Part shown: in pieces, positions 26,483 to 34,637 of the stretch
Numbering within the stretch: position 1 is the first letter of the stretch
Layout of the letters: the number at the start of each line of letters is the position of its first letter
NCBI GenBank assembly: GCA_965199665.1
Contig: OZ241208.1
Coordinates: forward strand, 1,984,001-2,048,000
Direction: 5' to 3'
Length of the DNA stretch: 64,000 bases
Origin: JAVVHH01 sp965199665
GTDB taxonomy: Bacteria; Pseudomonadota; Alphaproteobacteria; Acetobacterales; Acetobacteraceae
The notes under the pieces: generated by a model
Database searches by the model: none
What the model saw: the letters and a program-made list of their open reading frames with translations, nothing else
What the model was told of the DNA's origin: nothing
Position numbers and translations under genes: made by a program

Positions 26483-27183
26483 GCCCGGCACAAGGCATCC
26501 GCCCGCTCTGCCGCCGCGGTCATGGCGGCCTCGATATGCGGCAAGCTGTCGCTCCAGGCGTCGCGCGGGACCTGGATGGGCGGAGCGCAGACCAGCACGC
26601 CGCGACCGAATGGCAGCGGCAACACCATGCGGTCCCAGGTACGCAGGCGGCGCCCGCTGGTCACCTGCGCACTGCAGGGAATGATCGGGGCGGCGGTCAA
26701 TGCCGCGAGTTGCGCCACGCCGGCGGCGGCTTGGCGGGCGGGGCCGCGCGGGCCATCCGGCGTAATGACGATCTGGTCGCCGTCCTGCAGCACGCCCATG
26801 AGCGCGCGTAGCCCGGCGCCGCCGCCGCGGTTCTTGCCGCGCGCCCGGTCGGACCGGGCGGTGGAGCCGTACACGATGCCGACGCCGAACGAGGTCATGA
26901 TGTCGCCGATCAGCCGGCCGTCCTGGTGGCGGCTGACCAACACGTGCATGCGGCCGGTCGCGGCCTCGCCCCGCTCGCGCCGAGCCAGCGTCCAGAGCGC
27001 GGGCATCAGCGGCAGACGCTCATGCCAGAACGAGAATATGGCGGCGCCACCGAGCAGATAAGGCCCGAGCGCGTCGCGGCCGTGCAGCGTCCATCGCGTG
27101 GTGCGCAGCGCAAATCGGAGATAGGCCCCCAGCGCGTGAGCCCCCAAGGCCACCGTCCGGGGATGGCGGAGCAACCGCTTCAT
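26479..27183 (-). CDS. DUF374 lysophospholipid acyltransferase family protein
   Basis: Protein of 234 residues of the DUF374 family, related to glycerol-phosphate acyltransferases and regularly found before waaA and lpxK in alphaproteobacteria. Motifs include IFSFWHERLPLMPAL (active-site type His), LVSRHQDGRLIGDIMTSFGV, GSTARSDRARGKNRGG and VITPDGPRGPARQ. It probably acylates a lipid A precursor or inner-membrane lipid; no biochemical role is settled. A second in-frame ATG at 27201 would add six residues. Confidence 0.85.
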   Translation of the reverse strand: MKRLLRHPRTVALGAHALGAYLRFALRTTRWTLHGRDALGPYLLGGAAIFSFWHERLPLMPALWTLARRERGEAATGRMHVLVSRHQDGRLIGDIMTSFGVGIVYGSTARSDRARGKNRGGGAGLRALMGVLQDGDQIVITPDGPRGPARQAAAGVAQLAALTAAPIIPCSAQVTSGRRLRTWDRMVLPLPFGRGVLVCAPPIQVPRDAWSDSLPHIEAAMTAAAERADALCRA

Positions 27184-27242
27184 GGGCGGCGCGGGTAGCA
27201 TGGCCGCACCGGGGCGGCAAATGGCCCGCTAGGCGACGACCC

Positions 27243-28247
27243 TCAGGCGACGGGGGCGAGGTGCCGGCAGAACAGCTCGGCGCAGCTGCGCCAGGAGAAG
27301 CGTTCGGCGTGGGCGCGGCAGGCGACACGGTCGCTGCCCAAAGCGCGCATGGCGGCCTGCCGCAGATCGGTATCGAGCGCGCCGACTCCCGGGCTGGCAT
27401 TGGCCAGGATGTCGGCCGGGCCGGTGACGGGCAACGCCGCGATCGGGGTGCCGCAGGCGAGGCTTTCCAGCAGAACGAGGCCGAACGTGTCGGTCACGGA
27501 CGGGAACACGAACACGTCGGCGCCGGCATAGGCGCGGGTCAGCGCCTGGCCGTGCCGTTCGCCGACGAATTTGGCCTGCGGGAACGCGGCTTCCAACGCG
27601 GGGCGCTGCGGGCCGTCCCCGACGACGACCTTGGTGCCCGGCAGGTCAAGCGCCAGGAAGCGCCCGAGATTCTTCTCCACCGCAATGCGACCGACATAGA
27701 GGAAAATCGGGCGCGGCCACGGCCAATCCTCGCGGTCGTCAGGGCTGAACCGCTGCAGGTCAACGCCGCGGGACCAGAGGCGGAGGTTGTTGAAGCCGCG
27801 CCCGGCCAACTCCCGGCGCAGGCTGCCGGTGGCAACCATGGTGGCGTGGGCGCGGCGATGGAACCCGCGCAGAAAGGCGTAGCTGAGCGAGAGCGGCACG
27901 TTGGCGCGGGCGTGCAGGTATTCCGGAAAGCGCGTGTGGAACGAGGTGGTGAAGGCGGCGCCGGTGCGCAGGGCCCAGCGCCGGGCTGCCCAGCCGAGCG
28001 GCCCCTCGGTCGCGATATGCAGCGCTTCCGGCGCGAAGGCCTCGATCATCGGCACCAGCCGGCGCGAGGGCGCGACGGCGAGCTGGATGGTGCGGTAGGA
28101 CGGCATGGCCACGGTGCGGAAGCGGTCGGGGCCGATCACCTCGACCACGTGGCCGAGCGACTGCAGCTCGCGCGCCAGCATGCCCAAGGTGACCACCACG
28201 CCGTTCACCTGCGGGTGCCATGCATCCGAGATGATGAGGATGCGCAT
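27243..28247 (-). CDS. GT4-type glycosyltransferase
   Basis: Glycosyltransferase of 334 residues with a GT-B fold. The acceptor half starts MRILIISDAWHPQVNGVVVT and has TTSFHTRFPEYLHAR; the nucleotide-sugar half has FLYVGRIAVEKNLGRFLAL, VGDGPQRPALEAA and FPSVTDTFGLVLLESLACGT with the GT4 E-x7-E pattern. Similar enzymes add mannose or glucose to glycerolipids (SqdX/MgtA style). It starts 4 bases after the metallophosphoesterase stop, and such pairs are common near lipid genes in alphaproteobacteria. Sugar and acceptor are unknown. Confidence 0.85.
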   Translation of the reverse strand: MRILIISDAWHPQVNGVVVTLGMLARELQSLGHVVEVIGPDRFRTVAMPSYRTIQLAVAPSRRLVPMIEAFAPEALHIATEGPLGWAARRWALRTGAAFTTSFHTRFPEYLHARANVPLSLSYAFLRGFHRRAHATMVATGSLRRELAGRGFNNLRLWSRGVDLQRFSPDDREDWPWPRPIFLYVGRIAVEKNLGRFLALDLPGTKVVVGDGPQRPALEAAFPQAKFVGERHGQALTRAYAGADVFVFPSVTDTFGLVLLESLACGTPIAALPVTGPADILANASPGVGALDTDLRQAAMRALGSDRVACRAHAERFSWRSCAELFCRHLAPVA

Positions 28248-28251
28248 CGGC

Positions 28252-29094
28252 TCAGGCCGAAGCGGGGACCGAGACGGACACGGCGGACGGCTTGCTGCGG
28301 AAGAAAGAGAGCTTGTTGGTCGCCGCCCAATCGAGCAGTTCGAGCCGGCCGTCGAGCTGTTCGACCAGCGCGGTGCAGCTTTCGACCCAATCGCCGGTGT
28401 TGCAGTAGAGCACGCCCTCGACGTCGCGCATCTCGGCATGGTGGATGTGGCCGCAGACGATGCCGTCGAAGCCGCGCCGGGCCGCGTCGGCCGCAAGTGC
28501 CGTCTCGAAGCGATCCACGGCCTTCACGGCCCCTTTGACCTGGCGCTTCAGCCATTGGCTCAGTGACCAGTAATCGTAGCCCATGAGACGGCGCATCGCG
28601 TTGAAGTAGCGATTGACCACCAGGGCCGCGGTGTAGGCGCTGTCGCCCAGCCGCGCCATGAACTTGGCGTAGCGGACCACGCCGTCGAACTCGTCGCCGT
28701 GCAGGACCAGCAGGCGCACGCCGCGCTTGGTGACGTGGGTGGTTTCGCGACGGACCTCGATGCCGGCGACTTCCAGCTGCTGCGCGTCGTGCGCGGTGGG
28801 CAGCCAGGCGCGGAACATCTCGTCGTGGTTGCCGGGAATGTAGACGATCTCGGTGCCGCGCTTGGCGTGCTTGAGGATGGCACGGACCACGCGGTCGTGG
28901 TCGGCATCCCAATACCAGGTCTTGCGCAGCCGCCAGCCGTCGATGATGTCGCCGACGAGGAACAGCTTCTCGCAGCTGACCTGCTCGAGGAAGTCAGCCA
29001 GGAAGTCGCTGCGGCACCCGCGGGTGCCGAGATGAGTATCGGAAATGAATACTGACCGATACCGAAGCGAACGAGTTGGAGACACCGCATTCAT
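28252..29094 (-). CDS. LpxH-like UDP-2,3-diacylglucosamine diphosphatase family metallophosphoesterase
   Basis: Calcineurin-like phosphoesterase. The 280-residue product (ATG at 29094, GAAGG ribosome site; an ATG at 29133 is an alternative) has all five metal motifs: ISDTHLG, LVGDIIDGW, YIPGNHDE, VLHGDEFD and CGHIHHAEM. The family is annotated as UDP-2,3-diacylglucosamine diphosphatase-like, but many alphaproteobacteria use LpxI for that step, so the physiological substrate could be another pyrophosphate. It is co-transcribed with the GT4 glycosyltransferase. Confidence 0.82.
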   Translation of the reverse strand: MNAVSPTRSLRYRSVFISDTHLGTRGCRSDFLADFLEQVSCEKLFLVGDIIDGWRLRKTWYWDADHDRVVRAILKHAKRGTEIVYIPGNHDEMFRAWLPTAHDAQQLEVAGIEVRRETTHVTKRGVRLLVLHGDEFDGVVRYAKFMARLGDSAYTAALVVNRYFNAMRRLMGYDYWSLSQWLKRQVKGAVKAVDRFETALAADAARRGFDGIVCGHIHHAEMRDVEGVLYCNTGDWVESCTALVEQLDGRLELLDWAATNKLSFFRSKPSAVSVSVPASA

Positions 29095-29171
29095 CTGGCC
29101 GGTACCTTCGTTACCCTGAGACACTCGGGTCATACGGTTGACTGCGGCCGATTCACGTGAAGGTTCTGTGA

Positions 29172-29196
29172 TGCAGCATCTCTGCATTATGCTGCA
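29172..29196 (-). repeat. Inverted repeat upstream of the metallophosphoesterase gene
   Basis: TGCAGCAT (29172-29179) and ATGCTGCA (29189-29196) are exact reverse complements with a 9-base spacer, 78 bases before the start codon. A nested TTATG-N6-CATAA (29187-29202) overlaps it. The position fits an operator in the promoter of the metallophosphoesterase-glycosyltransferase pair. Confidence 0.4.
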
Positions 29197-29212
29197 ACAT
29201 AACTGACATGAA

Positions 29213-29242
29213 AACGGCTGTCTCTTGCTTGAGACAGCCGTT
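29213..29242 (-). terminator. Rho-independent terminator after the Tim44-like gene
   Basis: AACGGCTGTCTC and GAGACAGCCGTT form a perfect 12-bp stem with a 6-base loop, followed on the minus strand by TT. It starts 17 bases after the Tim44-like stop codon. Confidence 0.75.
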
Positions 29243-29258
29243 CATTCAGCGAAACGGA

Positions 29259-30200
29259 TCAGCGTGCTTGCTGGATCGCAGAAAGCTTCCAGTCGCTTCC
29301 GCCGGTGCGGACGAAGGTCCACAGCTCGGTGGCCGACGTGCGCTGGCCCGGGGTGCCGTCCACCACGCGGCCGGTCCCGTCGACGGTGACGTCGACCATG
29401 GAGAAACGCATGGCCACCGTGGCGAACTCGGCGTTGCCCTCGCGCCAGGCTTCCGACAGGTCGCCCTGGTCGAGCCGGACGTCCGACACCGAGTTGCGGA
29501 CGCCGCGCCGGGCCTGGTCGGCGAGCTGCTCGTGGAAATAGCCCGCCATCTCCGGCGTCGCCACACGGCCCAGCCGCGCCATGTCCTGGGTCGACCACGC
29601 AGCCTGTATCTCCTGCAGGGTGCGCTCAAACGACTGGTAGTCGCCCGCGTCGATGGCGAGGGGCGCGGTGGCCGGGCGCACGCTGCCGCCGCCCATCATG
29701 CCTCCACCGAGCCCGGCGCCCGCCATGCCGTTGGAAGGCTGGCCCATGCGGGAGAAATTGGCTCCACCCGCCCCGGCCAGCGCCGGACGACGCAGAAAGG
29801 TGCGGAGCAGCCAACGCCCGATGAAGAACACGATCGCCAGTTGCAGCAGAAAGCCGATGAAGCCGAACCCGCCGCCGCCGAACAGGCCGTGCCCGAACAA
29901 CAGACCGCCGATACCGGCGCCCAGCAGACCACCCATCAACCCCGACGCGAAGCCGCCGCCGCGCGAGGGCTGCGCCCCCATCGGGGCGCCGCCGTAGGAC
30001 GGCGCGGTACGCGGCGTCATCGTACGGTCCATGGGCGCGGCAGTCGACGGCGCCGTGTTGGTCGTCGGCGGCGCGCTATAGGTCCGCGTCCCCCGGATGC
30101 CGGCGGACGAACCCCCGCCCGCGCGCGCGTCCGCGAAGGACGGAGCCAGGGTAAGGGCGGCGACCGCGATGGCCGCAACCAAGTGGGTCGCGCGGGACAT
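29259..30200 (-). CDS. Tim44-like domain membrane protein
   Basis: Protein of 313 residues. It has a signal or anchor sequence (MSRATHLVAAIAVAALTLAP), a Thr/Pro-rich region, a Gly-rich stretch (GLMGGLLGAGIGGLLFGHGL) with a second hydrophobic helix (GFLLQLAIVFFIGRWLL), and a C-terminal Tim44-like fold (DYQSFERTLQEIQAAWSTQD, MARLGRVATPEMAGYF, LWTFVRTGGSDWKLSAIQQ). The ATG at 30200 has a GGAG ribosome site and beats upstream ATGs. Bacterial Tim44-like proteins are envelope-associated; function is unknown. It follows pmbA by 58 bases. Confidence 0.82.
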   Translation of the reverse strand: MSRATHLVAAIAVAALTLAPSFADARAGGGSSAGIRGTRTYSAPPTTNTAPSTAAPMDRTMTPRTAPSYGGAPMGAQPSRGGGFASGLMGGLLGAGIGGLLFGHGLFGGGGFGFIGFLLQLAIVFFIGRWLLRTFLRRPALAGAGGANFSRMGQPSNGMAGAGLGGGMMGGGSVRPATAPLAIDAGDYQSFERTLQEIQAAWSTQDMARLGRVATPEMAGYFHEQLADQARRGVRNSVSDVRLDQGDLSEAWREGNAEFATVAMRFSMVDVTVDGTGRVVDGTPGQRTSATELWTFVRTGGSDWKLSAIQQAR

Positions 30201-30265
30201 GGAACATCTCCAGAAAGAACGGATGGTCATATAGACCGATCCAGCTCTGGTAATAGGGCCTGCCC

Positions 30266-31594
30266 TCACGCGCCGGCGAGGGTGAGGCCATCCACGCGGA
30301 TGGTCGGCGCGTCCGTGCCGCGCCGGAAGCGCAGATCGTCGGCCGGCGTGAGATGAAGGAACATCTCCGGCAGCGACCCGGCGACCGTGATCTCCGATAC
30401 TGGCTCGGCCAGTGCGCCGTCGCGGATCATGAAACCGGCGGCGCCTCGGCTGTAATCGCCGGTGAGGCTGTTGATGCTGGAGCCCATCATCTCGGTGACG
30501 TAGAGGCCTTCCTTGATGTCGGCCATCAGCTCGCGGGGGCTGAGGCGGCCTGGCGCCATGTAGAGGTTGGACGCCGAGGGCGAGGGCGGGCCGTTGACGC
30601 CGCGCGAAGCATGCCCGGCGGTGCGCAGGCCGAGCTGTCGCGCGGTGCGGCTATCGAGGAACCAGGTGGTCAGTACGCCGTCATCGATGATCGCCAGCGC
30701 CTGCGTCGGCACCCCCTCGCCGTCGAACTCGCGCGAGCGGAGCCCCCGGACGCGGCGCGGATCGTCCATGACGGTGATCCCGCGGGCAAAGACGAGCTGG
30801 CCCATCCGCTCCTTGAGGAAGCTGGTGCCACGGGCGACGGAGGCGCCGTTGATGGCGCCCGACAGGTGCCCGAGCAGGCTGGACGAGACGCGGGGATCGT
30901 AGATCACCGGAACGCGCATCGTCTTGGGCCGGGTCGGGTTGAGGCGGGCGATGGCCTTCTCACCGGCGACCCGCCCGATCTGCTCCGGGGATTCGAGGTC
31001 GGCGAGGTGAACGGCGCTGGAATAATCGTAATCACGCTCCATCCCGGTCCCCTCCCCGGCCAACGCCGTGGCGGAAACCGAATGCGAGGTGCGGGTGGTC
31101 TGCCCGGCGAACCCGGCCGAGGTGACAAGGGCGATGTGCGCCCGGCCGTAGCCGGCATCCGCGCCTTCCGAGTTGTTGACGCCCGGCACCGACAGGGCGG
31201 CTTCCTCGGCCCGGGCCGCACGCTCGATCAGCGCGTCCACGTCGGGCTCGGCGGCGTCGTTGAGGTCGAGGTTGGACGGGCCGGGGCTGGCGGCTTCGTC
31301 GGCAAGGCCGCCGAACGGGTCTTCCGGCACGATGCGCGCCATGGCGATGGCCCGGCTCACCAACGCGTCGAACCCGGCCGGGTCGATCGCCGAGGAGGAC
31401 ACGGAAGCCGACCGCTTGCCGACAAAGACGCGCAGGCCGAGGTCATGGCCTTCCGCGCGCACCACCTGCTCCGTCTTTCGCAGCCGGCGCTGCACGGAGA
31501 CGGAGGTGGCGGAAACCACCACCGCGTCGGCAGCGTCCGCCCCGGCGGCGCGCGCCCGGCGGATCAGGTCGGAGAGCGTGTCCAGCTCGTTCAT
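30266..31594 (-). CDS. pmbA: TldE/PmbA family metalloprotease subunit
   Basis: Protein of 442 residues of the TldD/PmbA family, partner of TldD in peptide maturation and degradation. N-terminal QRRLRKTEQVVRAEGHDLGL then RVFVGKRSASVSSSAI, middle SSSLLGHLSGAINGASVARG and C-terminal ASNLYMAPGRLSPRELMADI with GLYVTEMMGSSINSLTGDYS and RGAAGFMI are family motifs. No HExxH is present, as expected for the PmbA subunit. Its start overlaps the M16 peptidase stop (ATGA). Confidence 0.92.
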   Translation of the reverse strand: MNELDTLSDLIRRARAAGADAADAVVVSATSVSVQRRLRKTEQVVRAEGHDLGLRVFVGKRSASVSSSAIDPAGFDALVSRAIAMARIVPEDPFGGLADEAASPGPSNLDLNDAAEPDVDALIERAARAEEAALSVPGVNNSEGADAGYGRAHIALVTSAGFAGQTTRTSHSVSATALAGEGTGMERDYDYSSAVHLADLESPEQIGRVAGEKAIARLNPTRPKTMRVPVIYDPRVSSSLLGHLSGAINGASVARGTSFLKERMGQLVFARGITVMDDPRRVRGLRSREFDGEGVPTQALAIIDDGVLTTWFLDSRTARQLGLRTAGHASRGVNGPPSPSASNLYMAPGRLSPRELMADIKEGLYVTEMMGSSINSLTGDYSRGAAGFMIRDGALAEPVSEITVAGSLPEMFLHLTPADDLRFRRGTDAPTIRVDGLTLAGA

Positions 31595-32856
31595 GCGGCG
31601 AGCCGGTCGGCGATCATGGGCAAGGACAGCACGTGATCGGCCGGGCCGACGGTGGCCAGCGTCGGCGTGCTGTTGAAGATGCGCTTGGCGCAGCGGGCGA
31701 TGTCGTCCAGCGTCACGGCGCCGAGCTTGGCGACGGTTTCCGCGGTGGGCACGATCCGACCGAAGATCTGGATCTGCCGCGCGATCTGCTCGCAGCGGCT
31801 GCCCGTGCTCTCCAGCGACATCAGCAGCCCGGCCTTGACCTGCGCCCGCGCGCGGTCGAGCTCGGCCTGCGAGACGTTGTGCTGCACCGCGCGCAGCTCG
31901 GCCAGCGTCACCGGCATCAGCTCCTTGGCCTCCGCCTCGCCCGTGCCGGCATAGATGCCGAACAGGCCGCCATCGATGAACGGCGAGGCAAACGAGTAGA
32001 TCGAGTAGACCAGTCCGCGCTTCTCGCGGATCTCCTGGAACAGGCGCGACGACATCCCACCGCCGAGCAGGGTGCTGAGCAGCAGGGACGGGTAGTAGTC
32101 GCGGTCGCCATACCCCATGGCAGGGAAGCCGAGCACGATGTGCACCTGGTCCAGCTCGCGGTCCTCGCGGAACTCCCCGCCCGCATACCGGCCCGGCGCG
32201 AACTGGCCCGGCAGCTCGGACGGCAGGTCGGCAAAGTGCCGCTTGGCCAGCTCGACCACGGTGTCGTGCTCCAGCGCGCCGGCGCCGGCGACGACCACGT
32301 TGCCGGCCGCGTAGTGCTGCCGCATGTAGCCGGTCAGCTGGTCGCGCTGCATGACGCGGATGCCGTCCTCCGTGCCCAGCGTCGGTCGGCCCATCGGCTG
32401 GGCGGGGAACGCGGTCTCCTGGAAGCGGTCGAAGATGATGTCGTCCGGCGTGTCGTTCGCCTGGCCGATCTCCTGCAGGATCACGCCACGCTCGCGCTCG
32501 AGCTCGTCGGCGGCAAAGGTGCTGTGGGTCAGGATGTCGCCGATGATGTCGACGCCGAGGGCGAGGTCTTCCTTGAGCAGCTTGACGTAGTAGGCCGTCT
32601 GCTCGCGCGCCGTGTAGGCGTTGATGTGTCCGCCGACGTTCTCGATCGCCTCGGCAATGGCGGCGGCGCTGCGGGTGGCGGTGCCCTTGAACGCCATGTG
32701 CTCGAGGAAGTGCGAGGCGCCGTTCTCGGCCTCGGTCTCGTTGCGGGTGCCGGCGGCGACATAGGCGCCGAACGACACGGTTTCGACCCGTTCCATGGTC
32801 TCGGTGACCACCGTCAGGCCGGAAGGCAGGCGGGTGACGCGGACGGCGTCGCTCAT
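31591..32856 (-). CDS. M16 family zinc metallopeptidase (processing-peptidase type)
   Basis: Insulinase-family peptidase of 421 residues. The inverted zinc motif H49-F-L-E52-H53 (SHFLEHMAFKGT) is present, with the distal Glu129 in LERERGVILQEIGQ at the family's usual spacing. The C-terminal half has the Gly-rich GGGMSSRLFQEIREKRGLVY motif. It most resembles the mitochondrial processing peptidase beta subunit and its bacterial homologues. It overlaps both thrC upstream and pmbA downstream by ATGA, a frequent thrC-M16 arrangement in alphaproteobacteria. Confidence 0.92.
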   Translation of the reverse strand: MSDAVRVTRLPSGLTVVTETMERVETVSFGAYVAAGTRNETEAENGASHFLEHMAFKGTATRSAAAIAEAIENVGGHINAYTAREQTAYYVKLLKEDLALGVDIIGDILTHSTFAADELERERGVILQEIGQANDTPDDIIFDRFQETAFPAQPMGRPTLGTEDGIRVMQRDQLTGYMRQHYAAGNVVVAGAGALEHDTVVELAKRHFADLPSELPGQFAPGRYAGGEFREDRELDQVHIVLGFPAMGYGDRDYYPSLLLSTLLGGGMSSRLFQEIREKRGLVYSIYSFASPFIDGGLFGIYAGTGEAEAKELMPVTLAELRAVQHNVSQAELDRARAQVKAGLLMSLESTGSRCEQIARQIQIFGRIVPTAETVAKLGAVTLDDIARCAKRIFNSTPTLATVGPADHVLSLPMIADRLAA

Positions 32857-34250
32857 GCGGTATTCCTCAGGGTGAACGCACGCACGGCCGCCTCGATGGG
32901 GGCGAGCGCGGCCGGAGCGTGCGAGTAATGCTCGTCTCTCGTATATAGGTCGGAAAGTCGCGGTGGCAGAGGGGGGCGCCGACCGGTGGCGGCCTCCATG
33001 GCATCGGGAAACTTGGCCGGGTGCGCCGTCGCTACCGCGATCGTCGGCACGTGGCCGAACGGGAAGCGTCGCGCGGCGGCTACGCCGATGGCGGTGTGCG
33101 GGTCCGCCACGTAGCCCTGGTCCCAGAGGCGCCGGATCTCAGCCGTGGTTTCCGCGTCGTCCAGGCGCACACCGGTGAACAGCGTGCGCGCGCGATGCCA
33201 CGCCGCATCCGACACGCCCATGTGCCCGGCGCTGCGGAAGCTCGCCATGGTGCCCGCCGTGCAGGCGGCGTCGCGGTCCAGCAGCTCGAACAGCAGGCGC
33301 TCGAAGTTGCTGGAGACCTGGATGTCCATGGACGGCGACAGGCTCGGCTCGACGGTGCGGATGCTCATGTCGTTGCTGTCGATGAAGCGGGTGAGGATGT
33401 CGTTGCGGTTGGAGGCGACCACCAGCCGCGCGATCGGCACGCCCATGCGCCGGGCGGCCCAGGCGGCGAGCACGTTGCCGAAATTGCCGGTCGGCACACT
33501 GAAGGCGACCTCGCGGTCCGGGCTGCCGAGCGCCACCGCGGCCGCGACGTAATACGGGATCTGCGCCGCCACGCGGGCCCAGTTGATGCTGTTCACCGCC
33601 GATAGCCGCATCGCCGTACGGAACGGCGCATCGGCGAACATGGCCTTCACCAGGTCCTGACAGTCGTCGAAGGTGCCGTCCACCGCGATGTTGGCGATGT
33701 TGGGCGCGTCCACCGTGGTCATCTGGCGGCGCTGCACCTCCGAGGTGCGCCCGGCCGGATGCAGCATGACGACGTCGAGCTGCGGGCGGTCGCGGAACGC
33801 TTCGATCGCGGCCGAGCCGGTATCGCCGGAGGTGGCGCCAACGATCGTGACGCGCTCGCCGCGCTCGCGCAGCACGTGGTCGAACAGGCGACCCAGCACC
33901 TGCATCGCCATGTCCTTGAACGCCAGCGTCGGCCCGTGAAACAGTTCCAACGACCACAGCCCGGTCTCGAGCTGGACCAACGGTGCGACGGCGGGGTGGC
34001 CGAACTCGGCATAGGCGTCGCGGCAGATCGCCCCCAGCGTCTCGCTCGGGACGCAGTCGCCCACGAAGCGCTGCAGCACCCGCGCGGCGAGCACCGGGTA
34101 AGGGACGCCGCGCAAGGCGCGCAGGTCGCCGGGCGAGAAGGAGGGCCACGTCTCGGGGACGAACAGGCCGCCATCCTCGGCCAGCCCGGCGAGCAGGACG
34201 CCGGCGAAGTCGCGCGCCGGCGCCTGTCCGCGGGTCGAGACGTAGCGCAT
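32853..34250 (-). CDS. thrC: Threonine synthase
   Basis: PLP enzyme converting O-phosphohomoserine to threonine, 465 residues. The N-terminal MRYVSTRGQAPARDFAGVLL is typical, the PLP Lys lies in GPTLAFKDMAMQVLGRLFD, and the ATSGDTGSAAIEAFRDR and VPTGNFGNVLAAW motifs hold the cofactor phosphate and the active site. Length matches the long (about 460) bacterial type. It begins 10 bases after the small acidic protein and overlaps the M16 gene. Confidence 0.96.
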   Translation of the reverse strand: MRYVSTRGQAPARDFAGVLLAGLAEDGGLFVPETWPSFSPGDLRALRGVPYPVLAARVLQRFVGDCVPSETLGAICRDAYAEFGHPAVAPLVQLETGLWSLELFHGPTLAFKDMAMQVLGRLFDHVLRERGERVTIVGATSGDTGSAAIEAFRDRPQLDVVMLHPAGRTSEVQRRQMTTVDAPNIANIAVDGTFDDCQDLVKAMFADAPFRTAMRLSAVNSINWARVAAQIPYYVAAAVALGSPDREVAFSVPTGNFGNVLAAWAARRMGVPIARLVVASNRNDILTRFIDSNDMSIRTVEPSLSPSMDIQVSSNFERLLFELLDRDAACTAGTMASFRSAGHMGVSDAAWHRARTLFTGVRLDDAETTAEIRRLWDQGYVADPHTAIGVAAARRFPFGHVPTIAVATAHPAKFPDAMEAATGRRPPLPPRLSDLYTRDEHYSHAPAALAPIEAAVRAFTLRNTA

Positions 34251-34259
34251 CCGCCGGAC

Positions 34260-34544
34260 CTACTTGTCCTTGTCTTCGTCTTCCTCGTCGGCGTCCTCCG
34301 CCTCGTCCTCGTCGTCTTCCTGGCTCTCGTACCATTCCATGACGTCGTCGTGGAAATCGGGGTCGTTGAGCAGGCGCATGGCGAGGGCGACGGCGATGCC
34401 GTAGGGCTCCGGCACGTCGGTCGAACCCTCCGGCAGTTCCTGCGCGGGAACGACGCGGACGGTCATGGAGCCATCCTCCTCGCCGATGACGAGCGCCACT
34501 TCGGACGGCTCGAGATCGATCGGCGTCATCTTCGGGTCAGGCAT
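34260..34544 (-). CDS. Small acidic protein, unknown function
   Basis: Product of 94 residues from the ATG at 34544, which has an AAGGAG ribosome site. A folded part with SEVALVIGEEDGSMTVRVVP and EPYGIAVALAMRLLNDPDFH is followed by a tail of Asp/Glu (EDDEDEAEDADEEDEDKDK). The tail is near-simple sequence in DNA as well. It starts a unit with thrC. I do not recognise a named family with confidence. Confidence 0.75.
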   Translation of the reverse strand: MPDPKMTPIDLEPSEVALVIGEEDGSMTVRVVPAQELPEGSTDVPEPYGIAVALAMRLLNDPDFHDDVMEWYESQEDDEDEAEDADEEDEDKDK

Positions 34545-34601
34545 GGGGATCAGGCTCCTTGTTAGCGTCGGGACGCGGCACGGGGCTCTAACACCGTCTG
34601 C

Positions 34602-34624
34602 CGGGCACGCCAACACGGTGCCCG
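34602..34624 (-). terminator. Possible terminator hairpin after the M32 carboxypeptidase
   Basis: CGGGCAC (34602-34608) pairs with GTGCCCG (34618-34624) around a 9-base loop, starting 14 bases after the stop of the M32 gene read on the minus strand. There is no T-run, so it would be a weak or factor-assisted stop at the end of the cytochrome oxidase operon. Confidence 0.35.
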
Positions 34625-34637
34625 TGCGGGCGGGCGT

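Noticed and set aside
34260..34330. Simple-sequence tract of GA/TC-rich codons
   Set aside because: It encodes the acidic tail of the 94-residue protein in frame, so it is coding low complexity and not a separate repeat element.
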